Positions 11,201 to 24,000 of a stretch of DNA of 64,000 nucleotides are shown here, piece after piece (position 1 is the first letter of the stretch; each line of letters starts with the position of its first letter). Location of the stretch: contig JARUPZ010000017.1 of the NCBI GenBank assembly GCA_031213475.1, forward strand, positions 10,109,087 through 10,173,086. The letters run 5' to 3'. The position numbers and the translations under genes are program-made. The notes beneath the pieces are model-generated. The model saw nothing but the letters and a program-made list of their open reading frames with translations, was not told where the DNA came from and did no database searches. This DNA is from Nereocystis luetkeana (Eukaryota > Sar > Phaeophyceae > Laminariales > Laminariaceae).

Positions 11201-14200
11201 CGAACTTGGCTTGGTGTTCCATGTTCTTCTTGAGACGAACGTTAGGTGAGGTATGGAGCTACCTAAAAGCTTGACGGAAGTGGGCACTGGGCGTAGCATT
11301 TGGTGCCATATCAAAATTTCGGTCGTGCCGTCAGGTATGGGGCTCTCTATAACCCGCATTCTATGCATGAGGCCTAGTTTGACGTGTTTTTCTAAATACA
11401 TGCGAAGCGAGAGCTGTTCAGTGGATCCCCCCGCGAACGACGTCTGCAGAAGCGTTAGCTGCTAACCGACCTGCCGCAGCGAGGGTACTCAGTCTCACCT
11501 TGTACTGGTAGTGGGCGGTGCACAGGGTGAGCGAAGAAACCGCAAACGCCGAAAACAGGGGGCAGATACGAACCATGATGTTGATTATGTCCTAGCGAGG
11601 GTACCGAAGATGACGCGCACACGAGACTTGAGCAGACGGTGGCTCGAAGCTGAGGGACTGGGACAATGAAATGTGTTGGCGGGCAGGTCGTTACACGGGA
11701 AGAGTGAGTTTGTGGGGATATCGGCCGCATCTGTGCCTGTGCGTGTTTGGTAGACGGAGACCCCACGACATATTTCTGGGCGGCATTCGGGGCACGTTGT
11801 GCTTCGCGTGCAATTACATGGACTAGTGAATATCTTCGTCTATACGAGGCAACGATGAGTTTTCCCACCGCGTGTATTTCTTCCGGGAGGACAATCTAGA
11901 GTCGAACGGGGAAAAAAAAGGTTTGGGTACAAAAAGAAATGCGACGGGAGAAAATTATAGTGGAGGAAAATGCTGTGGTACAAGAATGTGATGTTTTAGC
12001 GGAGCGGACCGACTGTTTTCTGACGACGTGCACAAGTCTCTGTTCCAAACGTTCCTCGTTTTTCACCTGAAGAAAAACATCGATCAGTAAGCCCGTTCGC
12101 CATCTCTAATCACTCGTCCGAACGGGAGTTGGCCTTGTTCAATGGACGTCAAGGAGCAGGGTGGGAATGCTGGCGAACCCTCCGCGCGAACAAAGCGCAT
12201 GTGAGTACGGAGGGAAGGAGCAAAGACACTTGTCTATGACGACGACCAGTCCAGAGGGTTACAAAAAAGCGAAAACAACTGCACTACAAAAACTAGCTAA
12301 GGACCAATCGAACGTGGATGTCACGGGATCAGACAGCATACTCTAATAAAGTCCAGTGTGCACGGACTTTACTCCGGAAATTACCGAGGAATATACCCGA
12401 GTATGACCTGTAAACCCAGGTTAGGTATCAGCTTGCACTGGAGTTTAGGCTGCAATTCGAAATGTTTGAGAGAGACTACAAGTTCTTCAACATCTGATGT
12501 CGGCCGAACTTGGGGACACCGTTCAAGCTGGCGGTGGCGAACGATCCCTTGAAGCGTACGACCTCCACCAGCAACGGCGGTAGGTATTGTTTATATTAGT
12601 CACCAACCGCGAACATACCAGGACCCTTGTGGAGCCGGGTAGTATCCAAACGAGGATTGTGACGGACGGGGATACGAGCAACACGAGGTGGTCTTCTCGA
12701 TTTATCGTGACTGTCGTGACGTTGAAGCCACAGTATTCAAGGGGCCGAGTTGTTCCAGACTTTAAAATATCGTCGTCGTACTTCTATATATCGGCAACCA
12801 TCCGTTTGGTGCGGTGTTTTGTCCACGAGGTCCGCGTGACGAAAATGGTGTACCGGCAGCCTCTTTATCCGGTGGTCGTTCTTGTTCCCACTATCGGGGT
12901 GCTTTACCCATGCAGAGGGTCAGCGTATCGGAGTGCAGGGGTAAACGAAAAGCGGTAATGTCTACTACGATATGTAAATTTCAAACGCACCAGTTGAGTG
13001 GCTTCAATATTGTGAGGAGTGGATCGGCTGTGTTGAGGTTTGTACCTTGTTTGAAAAGCTATTGTTGGGGGAGGTTTGGAGCTCAGATCTAGGGCAGCTA
13101 GTGGTGCAACTACGGTTTTGATCATTGCGGTGGGGGCTAGCGATTGATCCGCGTTCGGTACGACCTCTGATACTCACAATTGTTTCAATTATGTTATATA
13201 CGACCTCGAAAACGTACTATTAACAGAGAAAATGTTAATCTTACCCAATATGACGGTGATATATTCATTTTTCGGCAGCCTAAACCGTATGCAGGGAGTA
13301 TGATGCACACCTGTTAGTGGCGTGGGGTAAAATGCGCTTGATAATAAATGTTTTCGGACGAATTGTGATTTACGCCTTAAGGTCCCCTGAGGCAGCGACT
13401 GAGGTGACAGAAGCCTGGGACTTTTGAACCGTCTACTAGACGTCTGAGAGTCTGGCAGCGCGGGTAGAATATAGTTGTGCCCGCGCCGTACGTCTCATTT
13501 CACTGAGAACGTCGAGCACCAACTACTGATGCGTCTCCCAAGCGAACAAAACTTGCTGCAATGTGTCGGCATTGTTCCCCTCAAAAGGGTCAAAAGCGTG
13601 GGTGTACCCCTAGTACTTGCACCGCGGGGAGACAACATATATCGAACCAGCAAGCAGACCTGAATATCGTGCAACGAATGGTGGCTCGCGAAGTTACGCC
13701 GTCTCCCTCCAAAGTAGGTTCCGTAGGGATATCCGTAAAAGACGGTCATACGGTCGCCATCATCACGCGCAGGATGGTGCTTCATGTGTTCGGAGCACTT
13801 CAGCCAAATGTCCTCCTGGCTCTGAAGGTGCAACATCGCAACGTTTCCTCCTGGCGTAATTATCTGAGCGTCCGCGGGGGCACTTTCATAATATCTCTAC
13901 AACCATTCTGAGTACTCGTAGGACATCCGCACCCCCCCCCTCCCCTCCCCTCCGGTGGAGTTCAGGTGGTACCCGTCTCACGACTGCTAGCAACTGTGCA
14001 GGCAGCCACATATATTCTCCGTGAGCCGTGTACCTCGGATGTTTGGATCTTTACATTGAGTTTGACCTCAATCCCTCGTCACAATGATTCCAGCATTTCG
14101 TGCATCACGCACTATCGGGCGTTCGAGCCGTCTGTCGGTCGGCCTTGTAGTATAATACAGTCCGACAACACGATATATTCAAACGCTATACACTATAGTA

Positions 14201-14813
14201 TCATCTGGTGTTCCATTTTGTCGAAATCTCGGGAGTCACCCCGCGGTGCCAGGAAGGTTAGCTTCATGCAAAAAAACAAAATATTCAGGTCCTCCGCCGA
14301 ACAAACACCTGCCTAACGTCTGTGGGGCAACAATGTTGCCCGGACTACGTAGGCGTACATATGGGTTTGGGCCATGCTATACCCGCAAAATACGACCCCC
14401 CCGCCCCGCATGAGACGGACAACAAGAGACTTGTGACCTCGAACATGCCATTCACCACAGTTGTTACACGTGGTTTCATGAAGGGGTCGGCCTGGTAACG
14501 TAGGGTTGGTGTTCCAACCCCCAACGGAACCAACGAAATTTCAAGCGCACTTGAGTTCGACTCACAGATACCAAACGTTCAACGACTCATTTAACATGTA
14601 CTAGTCAGAAAGGGAATCGAACTCGGCCAGCGAAGGGAACTAACTCCGGTAAACTCCCGGGAGTATATCTCGATGTCGCGAAACATCTGACACAATTAAT
14701 TTCCATGACCCTAATGCCGAGCGACTGTAGGAGAGATCCCATTCCAACCTGGGATGGAGGGAAAATAACCGTCCTTAGCATAGGCAATTTGGCCACTCTG
14801 GTTGCAGTCAGCC
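5300..14813. other. long gene-free stretch
   Basis: The longest frames are 178 codons (9876-10412, plus) and 166 codons (8026-8526, plus). Neither shows a known motif or flanking splice signals. There is a C-run at 13930-13950. I see no RNA gene or long repeat. This is the region where a signal-peptide exon for the broken spondin copy would be expected; none was found. Confidence 0.55.
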
Positions 14814-15025
14814 CTACGAGTGAACCCGCGTGGGCTCCGAGATGAACACCTCGGCGACAGGGTTCCTCCAGTCGTAGTCCTCCACCGATAGCTCTCCCCC
14901 GATTCCGTGGAAGCCACGGTGCACCTGGACGAATCCCTCTCCCGGTCCGGCCTCTTCGTTGCCCGATGTACCAGCGCACGCTGGGCCCGGGATGTGAGAG
15001 CAGAGCTCATTGTTCTCTTCGGTAC
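14814..15025 (-). CDS. spondin gene exon 6 (C-terminus)
   Basis: This exon begins after CCCAAG| with GT, completing the Gly of YDAG, then TEENNELCSHIPGPACAG, a Gly/Glu-rich linker, EGFVQVHRGFHGIGG and DYDWRNPVAEVFI. It ends EPTRVHS-TAG. The family normally ends shortly after 'DWRNPVA', so this stop is taken as the true C-terminus. The open frame extends upstream past the acceptor, but that part is low-complexity Thr/Pro/Ser and not family-like. Confidence 0.87.
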
Positions 15026-18000
15026 CTTGGGAATGAGGTCGGTTGACCAGTTGTGTGATTGTGCGCGAGTTGGGTGGTGAGGGAGTGACGGGAGAGTGTG
15101 GGTACGGTGATATGAATTGTTGTGTGCTGGACACACCATTTCCTCCCCCCGATCGTAGTAGTCGTGTCAATACTTGAATAAGTAGAGGTAGGTGTAGCTG
15201 TCGTAGTGTTCTCGGGGTCAATTGGTGGATTATTTCCCCTTCCTGTCGAGATGGAAATTGCGTTCATCTTAGTACAAACCTACGTGGGGTGCCTGTAGCC
15301 CATCGCGCTTATTTACTGGAGACATTACGTTCATTGGTTTCTAGATGTCTCGTGTCTATTGTGAAGGCGAGCAGCCCCATATCTTAGGATAGCGTTGGGG
15401 TGGAGGGGGGACGATCAACGATTCAGATTGCGTGCCGTACAGCAGGAAACCTCTGGTGCTCAGATCGTTTCGCGGCTTGCGTACTTTCGGCACCTTGGTG
15501 ACAATTGAATCGCAAGTTTGCCACATTAAAGAGAAGCTGAACTGGACGCTATCCGTGATCGCTTGCAAAACCCGACCGAAAACGTCAACCAACACACATC
15601 CTATCCTTATACCGCTGAACTGCGCGCCACGAGCCGTAAGGGTGGTCCCTCCGGCGCACGTGCAGCCGACGTCGACTTGTGGCAAATATATATATATATA
15701 TGAAGGAACAAGTTATCTTCGTCGCACATGAGAGCCAAACACATTATTCTTCGCGGAACACCGGCAACCAAACTCCCATCCAAGGACACGTTACACGATA
15801 GAGGTGGCGCATTTCGGCTAAAACGTTTTCTGAATGACAGGGGTCCCTCAACCAAAAGTCGTCGGAATGACAATCTGGTTTCGGAAACGGCGTTTTTTGT
15901 AGACTTGAGCCATGAGATACGTTCCTCGGAATGCTATCTGGGGTTTGCTAAAGTCGGGTTTCGGGGGGAGGTAGAGAACTCTTAAAGTGAGGAGCATCCG
16001 AGAAGTAAGGATGAAGCTCTATGGTATATCGCCTCCAAGAAGTGTCTAGGAGAGAGCGCACATGTTTTGTATATCGACGGCAGAACGCGGCGCCGCAGTC
16101 ATAGACGGGTGTCGGGCAGCACCATGACGTACGAAACGTGTTGCGATACCAACAGTTGGTATCAAAATAGTTGCCTCAGCGCAAACCGTTACGCAAGATT
16201 TGACCCCAGGCTAAACGTGGTCGCAAACCCAGAGAAACATATTCATGTTGACATGGAAGTGGTCACGGGTCGTGGTGCTGGGAGTTAGGGGAAAGTCGTG
16301 GGGACCCAGATGCAAGGAAGGGCCAGAGCGCCCCAATGGTACCCTTGCCAAAATACGATGCGGAGGATACCCGACCAAGCGGACGGGGAATTGGTGGGGT
16401 GTCTCTGGTGCACCCATCGTCACCACCCACCCTCCCTCCCTGCTGCTCAACGTGGATGCTGGCGCACAGAAATACAACCCAGCCTAACTCATATTAGCCC
16501 AGCCCATCCCACCTCAAGCGAACCAATCACAACCATCGCCACCGCATCAAAAGGCAACCCAACCCAACCCGACCCAACCCAACCCAACCTACCCGAACAC
16601 AGCCTGCTCAACCCAACCATGCTCAACACAACCATAGCTCGAACTCGCTTACCGGCGTCGTATGCAGGCGGGTAGACCGTTGTCGATCGCTTCTTCTCCA
16701 ACCTCATGGTGTCTATGCCCACGAACGCATCATTAGTGTTGACTGCAAACGTTAATCCAACGTCAACACAGGACGACGTCAGCAAGGGGAAGCAGAGAGG
16801 GTTGTTGGTGAGGCGCTTCAGGCATTCATGCCCGTTTGGAATCGCGTGATGGCCTGAAAATGTGTTTACCGGCCAAAGTAAGCACATAGGTTGTTGAAGA
16901 AAACGAACACGCGGCATGTCGATGCCGTGTATGGCGCACTCATGGATTTTTTTGTTTGTTTCAAACCGTATGTGGTTATGGAATATTATTGAAATACTTG
17001 AGTTACCTGGCGCATGAACTGACGCATCTACTATCCCCTTAACCCCTTTAGTACCGCAGTCCCGATTTGGGGACAAACCAGTCTAATTCCAAGTTAATTG
17101 TCCCCAAAACGGGACTGGGGTCCTAAAAGGGTTAAGCATTCCAAAACAAAACAAATACACACGGCCTCATGAGAAAGAGTCATAGTGATGTTGTCCTATA
17201 GTCGGACTGGTGGTATGTCTTTCTTGAGGGCTGTCCAACTCGTTTATTGCTGTATTCGTTGCATTCTCTACCAGCATCGTTTGCGGTAGAACTTGAAAAC
17301 GCCAAAGAACGTTCACCGCGACAACCCAGAATAATTCCGAAGGGCCTTCAATGTGTCCCGACCAATGCCGTCCTCGTTTTCAAGGGTGAACAGCGAGCAG
17401 CTTTTTGTTCTGATCACGACGATGCAGTAGCGCTGCGTGTCGACAACGACGCACGAACCGCACCGGCAGCGGGGAACATCCGTGTGGCACCGATCCCCTA
17501 ACTAACGACCGCGAACATGACACGTTTCAGTTCAATGAGTGACCCAACATGATTTGGCCGAAAAGGGGGACGTCAGAGGGAGCTACGTAGAGGATGCTTC
17601 GACCATACGGGCATGGTACATTGACAGGTAGATGAAAGAACGTACGAAGCGTGCTTCCAAGATGGAGACGCGAACAGGAATAGTTTAAATATGCTAACGC
17701 ACGAGCGATTTCAACCGGTGTCGTCGTATGTGAACGGAGCATTGAGACAGTAGGGGTGGCGCCTCGATGTCTAAGCTCGTTCCACGAAAATCTCCAAGCA
17801 TCACCCGAAACGCGGGTTCGAAATGGTTTCCTCGAGGACGCGAACAAGCTTTTGTTGCGCTGGTCTCAGACAAAGAAATCGTTCAAAATATCACCTACAG
17901 CATCGATCAAAACGCTGCAATCTCAACATCGCGTCCAATGGATATAGCTTTCATCTCGTGGCATCTCCGTTCGATGGGGTATCATGTCAACCATCCTTAT

Positions 18001-21000
18001 ACCTTATTGTGGGACGTTCGAGCATCCGATCTTGTTGAGGTCGTTAGGAGGAAGGTTCCGCGAACAATAAGGAGACTGTCGAAAGGATCTGGAACAGAAG
18101 TATCCAAGATTCGGAGAGCTACGTGCAGTTGCCGAACTATTAGCGGACGTGGGTATGTTGTCTACAAAATGTACCGACACGACATCGAATTCGAGTGTGA
18201 TTGCAGTGGTACCGTTCTCCTTGAGCTTCGGGAGGAGACGGCAATGCCGTTATTTTCGCTCATGCGTCTTTATCACTCGGGCGAATATATCTGTAATATG
18301 TTTCGGCCGTAAACTCGACAATTATTAGGGTGGCCTAAAGTAGACATCAGTCCCCTGACGATCCATACCACGGAGCTGTTGACCATGCGAAGGGTAATGT
18401 TGAAAATGGATTGCTCAGTCAATCGGCAGAGAGCAGAGCATGTTGTCATGAGGAACATGGCAGAAGCCCAGCACGTGCTTTCGTCTTGCAATCTCGTCGA
18501 TATCGTGTGCGATCTCTCTCGTGCGATCTCTCTCTCTCTTCTTCCGGTATTGTATGGAAAATGACTGCAGTACGTCCGTAAAACCAGCAGGAAGAAGGTT
18601 TTTTTCGAACCGACTTCGGAGATTAGGTTCTCAAAAATGGTGAGAGTTCAGAGGCCGAGCGGTGCGTCTATACCAACATGTGGTCAAGCTCGTTTCGATG
18701 CCAGGTGTTGTGTTGTCTCTGTCAACCATGCTGCTTCAGATCAAAGAGGGGAACCTCGTTCCTGGAGGTATACCGTCATGTGTGTTATTTAGCACCACTC
18801 ACCAAGCATGCTGGCCATTGAGAAGAATATACCGTCCGAGCAGATGTTCTCATCGACGAGCAAAGTGAACCACTCCTCGCCCGCGGGAGCCAACGGGTCT
18901 TGGCCGAAGGTGAGTGCGCACAAGTTCTCAATTACGTTTTCATCGTCTTGCAGTGCCTGCTCTCCCACCGACACAACCACATACATTATCAAAGCATAGT
19001 CATCGGATTAGACAGCTAGGCAGGTTTCGTTGTTGTTTCATCATTTCAGCCTTGCTACCGTGAGCTACGTTTCGAAATTAGTACCTCGACCTCCCTGGTA
19101 CACATGTCGTGGTCGTACCGATCATGATGATCAACCCGGCAACCGGTAATGAGTTTCAGCGGAGCCGTACCGGAATGTGCAATAGGGTGTTAAGGCTGTA
19201 AGGAACATTTATCGGCATTGCCCAATGTTGTGGGGAAGGGTATATCGGTGCCTGGAGTATATTTCAGTGGCGTACCAAACTTACTTGAAGTGCCATGCAC
19301 GTATCGGGACCGTAAGGAAAATAATATAGTCGTACCAAATACCCACACACAGCATTTACGACCTTTCCTGTATTTACCATGGGAATGAACAGGCGGCCGC
19401 GGCAACCGCAGAGTAAACAGCAGTGCCGCTGCCGTTATCTTAATAGAGCAGAAGACGACAAGACGGATAGCAGCAGCACATACAAGCACCAACCACAAGA
19501 AAACAGGACAGTCAAGAAGGAGCAGTACCAGCGTCGACATGCCACCACGTGTTGCTCCTATACGGTTTATTGCTGAATTATGTATCATACGTATGGTCGA
19601 TGTATTTTCGATTATATCATTTCTTCGCAGAGCTTACGTTCGAACCGGCCCAGCGACGGCTCGAAGTTCTAAGCTGCATATCTGCGGGACATTCAGCTCC
19701 AAACCTATAGCCTTATAGTCGGCTGTTGTTGTTGTTTTGTCGCTCGAGCCTCCTTTGCTGGGCCTGAGATGCGTACGCTGTGTAACACAATAATGGACCA
19801 GGTTCACGACCAGGATTGTGCTTCGGCTGTTCGGTTGGCCTGTTGCAGCGACCGTGCAGCAGTGCAAGGTAGTATGCGCTTTGACAGTCCTAAAATTTAA
19901 ACACATGCGCTGACGTCAGGCCGTTGCTGTACCGTTCCGGGAACACCGAAAGTCCCGGCACAAAGAAGGCAGTGCCGAACAAATAAATGCCGGTATCGAC
20001 GATGTTATAGTCGAAAGTATAACGATGCCCGGGGTATACTGTTTGCGGGCTGACCCAACTCAAACATGAGTCGTGAACCGATAACAAGCCGACTGAGCTT
20101 ACGACATCACAGATGCTGAGATCAGGTTCCTGTCGAAGTTCCTAAGAGTCTTATACCGGTACTGAGTTCGTACTGGAAAACACCGGGGTGCCGAGTAGAG
20201 TACTGAAGAATCCCCTAACAGAAGTCCCTGTATTGTGGGCAGTGCAGTGCACGGTATGCTCGTACTCGGGCTACCGGTATGGAGTTCGTGCCCAAATTGT
20301 ATGTTCATTTGGGTAGTAGCGTCGGCATAAAACCTTCCGGTAAGGCTCGATATCGTATGTCCAAAATATATCTACCCCCGGTATACTTTGTTACGCTCCC
20401 ACTACCGAGAATATGGTTGGATTAGGGTCGTGGACGCTTGATTGTGGGATAAGGTCAACCATAGTAGAGTAATTGAAAAGTCAGTGTTTGTAAAACAACG
20501 AGGGGGGAGGTAGGGCTATCAAATCGATTCTCCTGCCCGAGCACAAGTGATAATATTGTCTTAACAAGCAAGCACAAGAAGATATACGACGATCGAAACA
20601 ATACGAGCACCAGAAAACAGAGATGATCTTACCAGAAGCTCGGACAGGTCACCGTCTTCAGCCAGCGTCCTGAACTCCGGGGAGACGTCGAGACCCACTT
20701 GGAAGGCTTGTAGTACCTGGGCACGTCACGAGGCAGAGGAGGGAGAGGCAGGAGGAGCCATAGGGGTCATGAAAATTGGGACTGGAGCAGCCGTAGAACC
20801 AAATATGATGGAACGGTTTCGACTGCCGCATTAAGGCCGCGTTGCCGAGTGGGTCTGAACCTCTCGCGAAGTGGAACCTATACTTTGGTGTTGTTGGCGC
20901 AGTATAGCAAGCAACCCCATTGCTACAGGCGGCGCAGATCCCCAAACCAAATAACCCCACAATAATGATAAATATATAATAAAACAGAGCACTCACCCGG

Positions 21001-24000
21001 CCGAGTGGCTCTGAGCGGCTGAAACCAACTACCAACAGACGACTCAATAAATGTAGCACCGGTCCGGAAACGGGGTTTGTTTTGCTACTACTAGTGATTC
21101 CAGAGCGAGGCAGTTAATCCGGTGGAAACCAATGTTGTCAATCTTGCATACTGACGGGGCCTCCCAAACACTATGTGATTATGTTCTTATGCTCCCTGTA
21201 GGACGCTTGTAGTGTATGACCTTCGTTCGGGGATATATCTTGGATATGCGATACAGCCTCGGGTTGCACTGCGCGCGTTGCTCATGGCCAGGTTTCAGGC
21301 GATATATAAACCGTATGCGGCCGACGTAAACAGTTTGGGAGTTGGTATGTTCGGTCTGGGATAATATTGGTTTTTAGAATTAACAGTTATGCGCCTGTGC
21401 CTAGAGAGCAACGCCACTTGACTCCGACTGTACCCTTGCAGACTCTATCTATGCGGAACGCTGACACAAACATAGGAGGTTCGTATCCTCGGCCGCGTCC
21501 AGGAGAGTTTACCCAGAAAGAAGCCTCAGAAGATAAAGGAGCCTAGCTCCTACACCTTTCCTCGGCTCTTGATCTCTGGATAATACCTGGTGTGTTGAAT
21601 ACGACTTTCCTCGAACGGTGTGCCTGATGATGCCACACCCCGACCGCCCAGCTTGTGAACGCAACTGCAAACACGCAACTCGCGACGTCTACACATCAAC
21701 AAAGAGTATTGGTCCTCTTCCCAATGTTATAGGCCTCTCATTTGTGGGAGTAATGTTGTCCACTCATACTCTGGACGTTGATAAAAAGGAAAGTGCAACC
21801 TGATGATCATCTTAGCGCCCTAGATACTGATGTCCCAAAATTGTGTGAACCCCAGCCGTATACGACCAATCCCTCCGGTGAGAAGCCCGAGCAGACATAC
21901 ATGTATGTTAGCAGGAACGAACCCCTCCAATGGTATCACGTAACAATGCCTAGATCGGTCGCCCTGGTTTCAGCAGTACTTGACACCATCGGAAGGACAC
22001 CACCGCAAAAGGTAATGGCGGTCATGTATCGGGGTGTTTCGTGGAGCAACTCGGAGATACTGGCTACTCCATATTGTGGAGACTTCGTGAAATTCCGTCG
22101 TGTGGTAGATGGTTCCATAAGCATTAGTTTGCTACGCTGCACGGATCAACTACTATGTTCATATATATATATATATATATATGGCTATGGAACTACTAAA
22201 TGTCTGGCGTGAGACGCGTCCTCATCGTAGAAACCTTCCTATCCGTCTGGCAGCGTACATTGGAATACCCCCCAGTCCCCTCGGGTAAGTGCCCTACCTA
22301 ACGGCGCTGATTGAGTGGAAGTTCAGTTGTGTACCGCGCTTACCATAGCAGCCGACACAAGCAGGCCAACAGACGACCCTTACAAAAGTTACGGTTGTAC
22401 GAGTACTCACCTCGGTGTGCGCGAACAAAAGAATCGGCGAGAAGGGCTGGAGGTAGGTCAAGTTCCTCACACGGATCTGGCAGGCATCGCAACGGCACAG
22501 GTTGACGAAAAACATGAGGTAAGGCACATTTTTTCAGCGCAATCATCACCGGCCCTACACGAACCGGTGTCCGATTGTTCGATGAACTGCTGGGCCGTGG
22601 ACTTGGTAGCGGTCGGAGAAGGCTGGCCCTCAACCTTAACGTTGACTCGTCTGTTTAGGGTTAGGGTCGGGGGTGACGTATTTCATATATTTCCCATCCC
22701 CTGTATTATCTCCTCTCTTCTTGTTGCTGTTCTCTCTTAGCCGCAACCTGGATCAGGGGCCGCATAGTAGCAGCTTCTCCCCCTTCTTCACTACTACTAG
22801 AGTATGTGTCTCGCATGCTTTGCGTGAGAGGGTTAAAACAAGCACTCGTTTCACCTGATGACCCGCGTCGAACTGCGCCTACCTAAGAACGTGTTGGGGT
22901 TATACTGGTTGCGGTTGAACCACGAATACATCATAACGGGTAGTACTGTAGTTACGAGCCAGAACTAAGAAGAGCGCGGAATACGAGTTTGTCGACACAT
23001 AATCCGAGTGGGATCAGGGTGGTTTGCCGGCGTTGCCCGCTGTTCGTATACTTCGATACACGTCAGGTCGGAAGTCTTAGGTTCGGCTGGGGTCAAGTCA
23101 GGTACCGAGCCAGGAGAAGGGCGCAAATAATTTACTGACATTATGACCAATGAAACATCTCGAAGCCATAATTTGTCGAGTTCTCCTTGGTTCGCGTCCA
23201 ATACGTTTGGTACGCGGTACACTCACATGACACTATGTAGGTTCTTTCAAACAGCATTTAATTTGTTATTTCGACTCAGCTGCATGCATGCAGCGTCCGC
23301 CCTGATTGCTTATCCTGACTATATCCTAGTTTTGTAGCCATATACTCTGAGACACAAACAAAACAGAGGAAAACTTGAACTGCAATCATTGCGGAGCAAA
23401 TGGGTAAAGCCAGCGATATGCCAACGTATCGGTGAACAAAACACGACAATCCAACCCAGACCAGAAAACATGCTAAAATTATCAGTAAAACAAAAATCAA
23501 TCCGACATCAAACATTTTGCAAAGGACGCAGGGAGATCAGAGCGTCTGCTAGGACAAGCGCATACGCACTCAACATGAACGGATCAGTGATTCACGGACG
23601 AAGCAACACGAAGAAAGGAAGGATAACGGCGTACCACCGGGGGGGAACGCAAACGAAAAGAGGCAAGCTACTCGAAACGCATGAAATAAGAGCAAACAGA
23701 GCAAACAGAACAAACAAAAGGCAAGTCGTGCTAAAGACGGTGATAGTAGCATGGGCTCCCGTATCTGCTAAAGTCGATCCCTGGACCTTACCATACCTTC
23801 TTATATATACTTCCTACTGTAATCAATAGCAGTGTCAAGAGTCAGTACTGCCGAATGTCACGCCCCCCCCACTACACAACACCGCAATGCACACACAAAC
23901 CAAAATTTTAATCCCACTGCTAGAGTGAAGTAGCACATGTTCTACTTATTCATCCGACCAAAATTTTCATAAACGATGTACACTTTTGTTTCTGTCGGGT

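Noticed and set aside
11186-11215. B-box-like GTTCGAATCCC on the minus strand (a similar one near 14606)
   Set aside because: Flanking bases do not form a T-stem and no anticodon arm is present upstream.
16489-17076. 195-codon minus-strand frame taken as one gene
   Set aside because: Only 16653-16742 matches the spondin family. The rest reads through an acceptor, a donor, a CCCAA repeat and a MITE end.
17767-18312. 181-codon plus-strand frame
   Set aside because: It is antisense within spondin intron 4 and has no recognised domain or neighbouring exon.
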